Origin: Scatomonas sp963930955
Lineage (GTDB): Bacteria > Bacillota > Clostridia > Lachnospirales > Lachnospiraceae
Assembly (NCBI GenBank): GCA_963930955.1
Contig: OZ006967.1
Coordinates: 1,798,001-1,862,000, forward strand
Direction of reading: 5' to 3'
DNA: 64,000 nucleotides
The position numbers and the translations under genes are program-made. Numbering within the stretch: position 1 is the stretch's first letter; each line of letters begins with the position of its first letter. This document shows, in pieces, positions 59,429 to 64,000 of the stretch. The notes under the pieces are model-generated. The model was not told the DNA's origin, did no database searches, and saw only the letters and a program-made list of their open reading frames with translations.

Positions 59429-61393
59429 TTGGAAAACTATACCAAGTACAAGCTGAAAGACAGAGAAGAGCTGGCTTCTCTGCTGGCTGACAAGGACAAC
59501 CTGTTCCTCATCGCCTGCAACAAATGTTTCAAGGAGTTTGAGACTGTGGAGGAGCCGGAGTGCGCCAGGCTGGAAGAACTGGCCCGGGAACTGGGAAAGA
59601 CGGTTACCGGCAGCGCCAGGGTGGATTTTCTCTGCAACAAGGTCCAGACAGAGAAGAAACTGCAGGACATGATCCCGGAAGGCACGGAGCACATTCTGGT
59701 GGCTTCCTGCGGACTGGGGATTCAGACCGTGGCAGATCTTACAGGAAAGAAGGTCTATGCCGCCAGCAATTCCCTGAATTACCGGGGATATCACGGCATG
59801 GCGCTGACGGAGCGGAAATGCGATGCCTGCGCCCAGTGCTACCTGAACATCACCGGGGGCATCTGTCCGATTGTGGACTGTTCCAAAAGTCTGGTCAACG
59901 GCCAGTGCGGCGGCGCCAAAGACGGAAAGTGCGAGGTGGACAGCAGTAAAGACTGTGCCTGGGAAAAAATCTACCGCCGTCTGGAAAAACAGGGCCGTCT
60001 GGAAGAGTTCCTGAATCAGCCGGTGCAGCTGCGGGATTACTCCAAGGTAAATTTCAAATTTATTAATGACTATGTAAAATCTGTCCGTGAAAACCGTCTG
60101 GAGGGGTATTACGGAGGCGTCCATCCCTCAGAGCGGAAGGAGTTCACGGAACATCTGGCCCTGCAGCGGTTCCCGGAGCCGGAGGAAGTGGTGATCCCCC
60201 TGTCCATGCACGCGGGAGCGCCTGCCAATCCGGTGGTGCAGGTGGGAGATACTGTAAAAGTAGGGCAGAAGATCGGAGAGGCGGCAGCCTTTATCAGCAG
60301 CCCGGTCCACTCCAGTGTCAGCGGCAGGGTAACCGCTATTGAAGAGAGAGGCCACGCGACCCGGGGCACCTGTCTGTCGGTGGTGATCCGTTCCGACGGG
60401 AAAAATACCATGGATGAGTCTGTGAAGCCTCACGGGGATCTGGAAAGCCTGACCCCCGACCAGATCGTGGAGATCGTGAAAGAAGCCGGCATTGTGGGTA
60501 TGGGCGGCGCGGGATTCCCTACCGCTGTAAAATTAAAGCCTGCCAAACCGGTGGATACGGTTCTGCTGAACGGCTGCGAGTGCGAGCCTCTGCTGACGGC
60601 GGATCACCGGGTGCTGCTGGAATACGCCCAGGATGTAATCTTTGGTCTGAAGGCCATCTTAAAGGCTACAGGGGCGGAAAAGGGAGTAATCGTCATTGAA
60701 GACAACAAACCGGACGCCATCGCCCTTATGAGAGAAAAGACCGCAGACTCTGAAAATCTGGAGGTGGTGTCCGCCAGGACAAAATATCCCCAGGGCGCAG
60801 AGAAAATGCTGATCAAACGAGTCACCGGACGGATGGTTCCCAGCGGCGGCCTGCCGGCGGATGTGGGCTGTATTGTCAGCAATATCAGCACCACCAAGGC
60901 TATCTCCGATGCCATCCGGAAAGGGATGCCTTTGATTGAACGGGTGGTGACTGTCACCGGAGAGAGACTGAAACATCCCGGAAACTTTGTAGTGAAGATC
61001 GGAACCAATACACAGGATCTCATAGACTACTGCGGCGGCATTACCGGCAGGGGCGAGGTTACGGTGAAAGCGGGGGGCCCCATGATGGGCTTTGTTCTTA
61101 CTGATACCAACGTGCCCATTATGAAAGGCTCCAACGGCATTATTGCCGTGGATACAGACCACACCGCAGAACAGCCCTGCATCAAATGCGGACGCTGCGT
61201 GGATGTGTGTCCCATGGAGCTTTCTCCCCTGTATTTCGCTAAATACGCAGAGCAGGAAAACTGGCAGGGCATGAAGGACCTGCATGTGATGGACTGCATT
61301 GAGTGCCGGTCCTGCGAATACATCTGTTCTTCCAAGATTCCTCTGGTCGCCAGGATTAAAGCCGGGAAAAACGCAGTAAGGGGGATGAAGTAA
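59429..61393 (+). CDS. rnfC2: RnfC2 subunit of the methylenetetrahydrofolate reductase complex (MetV-like domain fused to RnfC)
   Basis: The 654-residue protein has two parts. Residues 1-195 resemble MetV encoded next to it (CDACAQCYLNITGGICPIVD, CSKSLVNGQCGGAKDGKCEV). From about 235 it is RnfC-like: lipoyl-like GDTVKVGQKIGEAAAFISSP, the NADH/flavin loop GIVGMGGAGFPTAVKLKPA and two [4Fe-4S] motifs near the end (CIKCGRCVDVCP; CIECRSCEYICS). In acetogens RnfC2 passes electrons from NADH to MetV/MetF. TTG 59429 is the likely start (AAGGAAGG upstream; no in-frame ATG at the right place). metV follows after one base. Confidence 0.92.
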   Translation: MENYTKYKLKDREELASLLADKDNLFLIACNKCFKEFETVEEPECARLEELARELGKTVTGSARVDFLCNKVQTEKKLQDMIPEGTEHILVASCGLGIQTVADLTGKKVYAASNSLNYRGYHGMALTERKCDACAQCYLNITGGICPIVDCSKSLVNGQCGGAKDGKCEVDSSKDCAWEKIYRRLEKQGRLEEFLNQPVQLRDYSKVNFKFINDYVKSVRENRLEGYYGGVHPSERKEFTEHLALQRFPEPEEVVIPLSMHAGAPANPVVQVGDTVKVGQKIGEAAAFISSPVHSSVSGRVTAIEERGHATRGTCLSVVIRSDGKNTMDESVKPHGDLESLTPDQIVEIVKEAGIVGMGGAGFPTAVKLKPAKPVDTVLLNGCECEPLLTADHRVLLEYAQDVIFGLKAILKATGAEKGVIVIEDNKPDAIALMREKTADSENLEVVSARTKYPQGAEKMLIKRVTGRMVPSGGLPADVGCIVSNISTTKAISDAIRKGMPLIERVVTVTGERLKHPGNFVVKIGTNTQDLIDYCGGITGRGEVTVKAGGPMMGFVLTDTNVPIMKGSNGIIAVDTDHTAEQPCIKCGRCVDVCPMELSPLYFAKYAEQENWQGMKDLHVMDCIECRSCEYICSSKIPLVARIKAGKNAVRGMK

Positions 61394-61394
61394 G

Positions 61395-62018
61395 ATGCTG
61401 ATTACAGAATTAAAAGCCAAAGAAACCCTTGCTGCTCTGACAGAAGGGAAAAAAGTATTTCTCATAAATTGTGTAGGATGTAAAGAAGCCCATTTCCCGG
61501 AAAGGGAAGCGGCGGAATTGGAAAAAGAACTGGCCGCCGCCGGACAGGTGACGGGAAGCATTACTACGGACTACATATGCAACCCGGACAATATGAAGCT
61601 TCGGCTCCAGTCCCACAGGGAGGAGATCCAGGCTGCGGACGCGGTGCTGGTGCTGTCCTGCGGCGTAGGGGTGCAGACCATTGCCAATTACCTGGAGGAC
61701 AAACCGGTGTACGCAGCCTGCGATACCTATCCTCTGCCTGGATTTCAGGGAGTCACACCTCTGGAATATTCCTGCGATCAGTGCGGGGAATGCTATCTGA
61801 ACCTGACAGGAGGCATCTGCCCCATTACCGCCTGTTCCAAGAGTCTGGTAAACGGACCCTGCGGCGGCACCAAAAACGGGAAATGCGAAGTAGACAGCGA
61901 AATGGAGTGCGGCTGGGAGCGGATCTACCGGCGGCTGGCTATGCTGGGCCGGCTGGACGCCCTGAAGTGTCCGGTGCAGGTACGGAATTTTGCCACGGAT
62001 CAGGAAGTTTCCAAGTAA
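61395..62018 (+). CDS. metV: MetV, iron-sulfur/zinc subunit of methylenetetrahydrofolate reductase
   Basis: The 207-residue protein is the MTHFR C-terminal-type domain found as a separate subunit in acetogens: VFLINCVGCKEAHFPEREA near the start, VLVLSCGVGVQTIANYLEDK, CDQCGECYLNLTGGICPITA, CSKSLVNGPCGGTKNGKCEV. The cysteines hold an Fe-S cluster that feeds MetF. It sits between rnfC2 and metF; its translation is coupled to rnfC2. Sequence similarity to the N-terminus of RnfC2 is obvious by eye and suggests an old duplication. Confidence 0.93.
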   Translation: MLITELKAKETLAALTEGKKVFLINCVGCKEAHFPEREAAELEKELAAAGQVTGSITTDYICNPDNMKLRLQSHREEIQAADAVLVLSCGVGVQTIANYLEDKPVYAACDTYPLPGFQGVTPLEYSCDQCGECYLNLTGGICPITACSKSLVNGPCGGTKNGKCEVDSEMECGWERIYRRLAMLGRLDALKCPVQVRNFATDQEVSK

Positions 62019-62056
62019 AAACAGAGACAATTATTTTTGAGTAGGAGCAATGTAGA

Positions 62057-62935
62057 ATGAAAATTACAGAGTTATTTGAACGGGGTGAATTTGTTGTTTC
62101 CGCCGAGGTGGGGCCGCCCAAGGGATTTCATGTAGAGCACCTGCTGGAGGACGCTAAAAAGTATTTAAGCGGCATTTCTGCCGTAAACGTAACAGACAAC
62201 CAGTCTTCGGTCATGCGCCTGGGCTCCCTGGCTATGAGCAAGGCTCTGATGGATCAGGGGCTGACCCCCATTTACCAGCTGACCTGCCGGGACCGGAACC
62301 GGATCGCCCTGCAGTCGGATCTTTTAAGCGCCGCCATGTTCGGCATCGAGAACCTGCTGCTTCTTACGGGGGATCACACCAAGCTGGGAGATCATCCCCA
62401 GGCGAAGCCGGTGTTTGACCTGGATTCCGTTTCCCTGATCCATGCGGTAACCCGGCTGGAAGCCGGGGTGGATCTGGGCGGCAATGAGCTGGTGGGCGAG
62501 CCGCCGAAATTTGCCAAAGGAGCGGTGGTTTCTCCCTGCAGCGATTCCGTGGATGCCCAGCTGGCCAAAATGGAGCGGAAGGTACAGGCAGGGGCGGATT
62601 ATTTCCAGACCCAGGCTGTCTTTGAACCGGAGAAATTTATCAAATTCATGGAGAAGGCCAAACAGTTCGGAAAGCCGGTGCAGGTGGGAATCATCATTCC
62701 AAAATCTGCAGGCATGGCGAAATTTATGAACAACAATGTGGCCGGCATCCATGTTCCCGATGAGATGATCGAGGAGCTGAAAAAGGATAAGGAAAAGACC
62801 AAGGCGGGCATCACCGGCGTGGAGATTGCCGCCAGAATCATTCAAGAGTGCCGTCCCTACTGCCAGGGCGTGCACATTATGGCTCTTGGCTGGGAGGACA
62901 AAGTACCGGAGCTGCTGAAGCAGGCAGGAATTTAA
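62057..62935 (+). CDS. metF: Methylenetetrahydrofolate reductase, catalytic subunit MetF
   Basis: The 292-residue flavoprotein reduces 5,10-methylene-THF to 5-methyl-THF, the substrate of AcsE. It has FVVSAEVGPPKGFHVEHLLE, with the catalytic Glu, VTDNQSSVMRLGSLAMSK, YQLTCRDRNRIALQSDLLSA, LLLTGDHTKLGDHP and a TIM-barrel layout of usual length. With MetV and RnfC2 it forms the acetogen complex of the Acetobacterium type; no hdrABC/mvhD genes follow, unlike in Moorella. A strong terminator closes the operon. Confidence 0.96.
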   Translation: MKITELFERGEFVVSAEVGPPKGFHVEHLLEDAKKYLSGISAVNVTDNQSSVMRLGSLAMSKALMDQGLTPIYQLTCRDRNRIALQSDLLSAAMFGIENLLLLTGDHTKLGDHPQAKPVFDLDSVSLIHAVTRLEAGVDLGGNELVGEPPKFAKGAVVSPCSDSVDAQLAKMERKVQAGADYFQTQAVFEPEKFIKFMEKAKQFGKPVQVGIIIPKSAGMAKFMNNNVAGIHVPDEMIEELKKDKEKTKAGITGVEIAARIIQECRPYCQGVHIMALGWEDKVPELLKQAGI

Positions 62936-62946
62936 TAATAAAAGGA

Positions 62947-63001
62947 CAGAGAGCTGTATGGTCAGGGCCGGTTTCGGCCTGGTTACAGCTCTCTGCTTTT
63001 T
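62947..63001 (+). terminator. Terminator after metF
   Basis: A perfect 12-bp stem CAGAGAGCTGTA (62947-62958) with TACAGCTCTCTG (62984-62995), an inner GGCC-rich stem, then CTTTTT (62996-63001). Confidence 0.9.
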
Positions 63002-63043
63002 ACAAGGTATTCTGTTTTCATCTCATTTGTTCTGCCCTGCTGC

Positions 63044-63121
63044 TTAGAAGAGATCTTTTGTGTAAAGCTGCATATATGTCTCAAAAGAATCTCTCAGAAA
63101 AGCACTGAATCTTTTAATCAT
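63044..63121 (-). CDS. Possible 25-residue peptide
   Basis: On the minus strand an ATG (63121-63119) stands 8 bases after a strong AAAGGAGGTG and opens a short frame, beginning MIKRFSAFLRDSFETYMQL and ending YTKDLF before TAA (63046-63044). A TATAAT (63159-63154) lies 25 bases further upstream. The peptide has Lys/Arg, aromatic and acidic residues with no membrane segment. It resembles no family I know. It diverges from the AraC-type regulator, so it may be part of its regulation, or only a chance frame with a good ribosome binding site. Confidence 0.4.
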   Translation of the reverse strand: MIKRFSAFLRDSFETYMQLYTKDLF

Positions 63122-63149
63122 ATTTTTGGCACCTCCTTTTTGATTTCGA

Positions 63150-63178
63150 TTGTATTATAGCCCGGGGCAGGCTATAAT
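63150..63178 (+). promoter_or_regulatory. Promoter with 9-bp inverted repeat before the AraC-type gene
   Basis: On the plus strand TTGTAT (63150-63155), 17 bases, TATAAT (63173-63178). The repeat ATTATAGCC (63154-63162) and GGCTATAAT (63170-63178) are perfect inverted copies with a 7-base centre, so each arm provides a TATAAT -10, one on each strand. A dyad over both -10 boxes is a natural operator. The minus-strand -35 is weak (AAGAAT at 17 bases; a TTGACA is 22 bases away). Confidence 0.65.
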
Positions 63179-63226
63179 TCTTGTCAAAAGGAAAGATTAA
63201 CCAGCCAAATCTTGCAGGAGGGCGCC

Positions 63227-64000
63227 ATGCATTTTTTCTATGAGATGAAGGATGATAGAATGGAAATTTATGAAAAAGAGTCCGTGCACTACCAGCCCCA
63301 TATCCACAAATCTATGGAGTGCATCTATGTGACCAAAGGTACCCTGGAACTGGGCGTGGAGGAAAGGTTTCTGCACATGGAGGCCGGGGATTTCGGCCTG
63401 GTCTTTCCTAATGTGATTCATCATTATCAGGTGTTCTGCAAGGAAGAGTCCCGGGCGTATTATTTTCTTCCACCCCCTTCTTTTACCGGGCCCTGGGCAG
63501 AGCAGCTGCTTCAGTGCCAGCCAACGGATCCGGTAGTTCCGGGCCGGAAGGTTCATCCGGATGTGCCCTATGCTCTGAAGCGCCTGCAGGAGATCTTCCA
63601 TCAGGAAGAAGACAAAAAAAGCCCTGTACTTGCCAGAGCTTTTACACAGATCATACTGTCCCGGACGCTGCCCCTGCTGCAGATGGAAAAACGGGAGGAG
63701 CAGCCGGGACATGACATCATTTACAATGCTGTGGTGTATATGGCCTCTCATTTTACGGAGGAGGATCTTTCCCTGACGAAGATGGGCCAGGATCTGGGCT
63801 ACAGTCCCTATGCCTTATCCCGGGTGTTTTCCGGAACTTTCCATACCAATTTTAACCAATACCTGAATGAGCTGCGGCTGAACCTGGCCCTGAATCTTAT
63901 GGAAAACCCACAGGAGTCCCTGACAGATCTGGCCATGGACGCGGGATTTGGCAGCATGCGCACCTTTAACCGGGTGTTCCGAGAGCGGTTTCACACTTCT
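63227..64000 (+). CDS. AraC-family regulator with cupin sensor domain (cut by window edge)
   Basis: 258 codons are visible without a stop. The N-terminal half is a cupin-type sensing domain (HYQPHIHKSMECIYVTKGTL, MEAGDFGLVFPNVIHHYQVF, with the His pair typical of AraC-type sensors). The C-terminal half is a double helix-turn-helix (LTKMGQDLGYSPYALSRVFS; LAMDAGFGSMRTFNRVFRER), nearly complete at the edge. ATG 63227 follows GCAGGAGGG. Targets are probably sugar genes to the right of the window. The upstream dyad suggests autoregulation or control by another factor. Confidence 0.9.
   Translation, partial: MHFFYEMKDDRMEIYEKESVHYQPHIHKSMECIYVTKGTLELGVEERFLHMEAGDFGLVFPNVIHHYQVFCKEESRAYYFLPPPSFTGPWAEQLLQCQPTDPVVPGRKVHPDVPYALKRLQEIFHQEEDKKSPVLARAFTQIILSRTLPLLQMEKREEQPGHDIIYNAVVYMASHFTEEDLSLTKMGQDLGYSPYALSRVFSGTFHTNFNQYLNELRLNLALNLMENPQESLTDLAMDAGFGSMRTFNRVFRERFHTS

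Noticed and set aside
1..64000. Mobile elements, prophage, CRISPR arrays, tRNA or rRNA genes
   Set aside because: I found no transposase, integrase, terminal inverted repeats, regularly spaced repeats or tRNA/rRNA signatures anywhere in the window.

Overview
The window looks like chromosome of an anaerobic, spore-forming, acetogenic Firmicute of the Lachnospiraceae, most like Blautia or a close relative such as Marvinbryantia. The evidence is a nearly complete set of Wood-Ljungdahl genes (CODH, acetyl-CoA synthase, corrinoid protein, methyltransferase, folate C1 enzymes, MetF/MetV/RnfC2), the sporulation genes spoIVA and a SpoIID homologue, YesM/YesN-type two-component regulation of sugar uptake, and strong AGGAGG ribosome binding sites with sigmaA-type promoters. 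The genus call is inference.

Layout. 1-1190: start of a urease operon (ureABC, minus strand, cut at the left edge) with a strong promoter followed at once by a terminator hairpin. 1346-11610: a galactose-type ABC transporter (mglB, mglA, mglC), then a YesN response regulator, a YesM sensor kinase and two more sugar-binding proteins that probably sense the ligand. MglB appears to be circularly permuted and MglC has a 215-residue cytoplasmic extension. 11705-26048: housekeeping genes (SseB-like protein, M16C peptidase, era, recO, an esterase, rhamnulokinase, a long-form PRPP synthetase, a DUF512 radical-SAM protein, der, plsY, gpsA, an aldo/keto reductase).

26283-41192: the main acetogenesis block. 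A His/Cys-rich CooJ-like protein, CooT and CooC (nickel delivery) precede cooS, a second cooC, acsB, acsD, acsC and acsE; then the corrinoid-reactivating ferredoxin/ATPase, a DUF3786 protein, a tetrahydrofolate riboswitch with a folate ECF transporter component, fchA and folD. 41295-42293 is a convergent UroD-family gene.

42470-50912: spoIVA, then four genes that look like an uncharacterised envelope system (zinc-ribbon protein, 1355-residue VWA protein, anchored beta-rich protein, small zinc-ribbon membrane protein). 50971-51264: probable 6S RNA. 51323-59235: SpoIID-like protein, YihY-family protein, T-box-controlled pheST, a histidine phosphatase and queA. 59429-62935: rnfC2-metV-metF, the methylenetetrahydrofolate reductase complex of acetogens. 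63044-64000: a possible 25-residue ORF divergent from an AraC-type regulator cut by the right edge, with an inverted repeat over the promoter.

Functionally, the 26-41 kb and 59-63 kb blocks together encode most of the methyl branch (FchA, FolD, MetF/V/RnfC2) and all of the carbonyl branch core, plus cofactor support for nickel, cobalamin and folate. Formate dehydrogenase and formyl-THF synthetase are not in the window. I saw no tRNA, rRNA, CRISPR array, insertion sequence or prophage.
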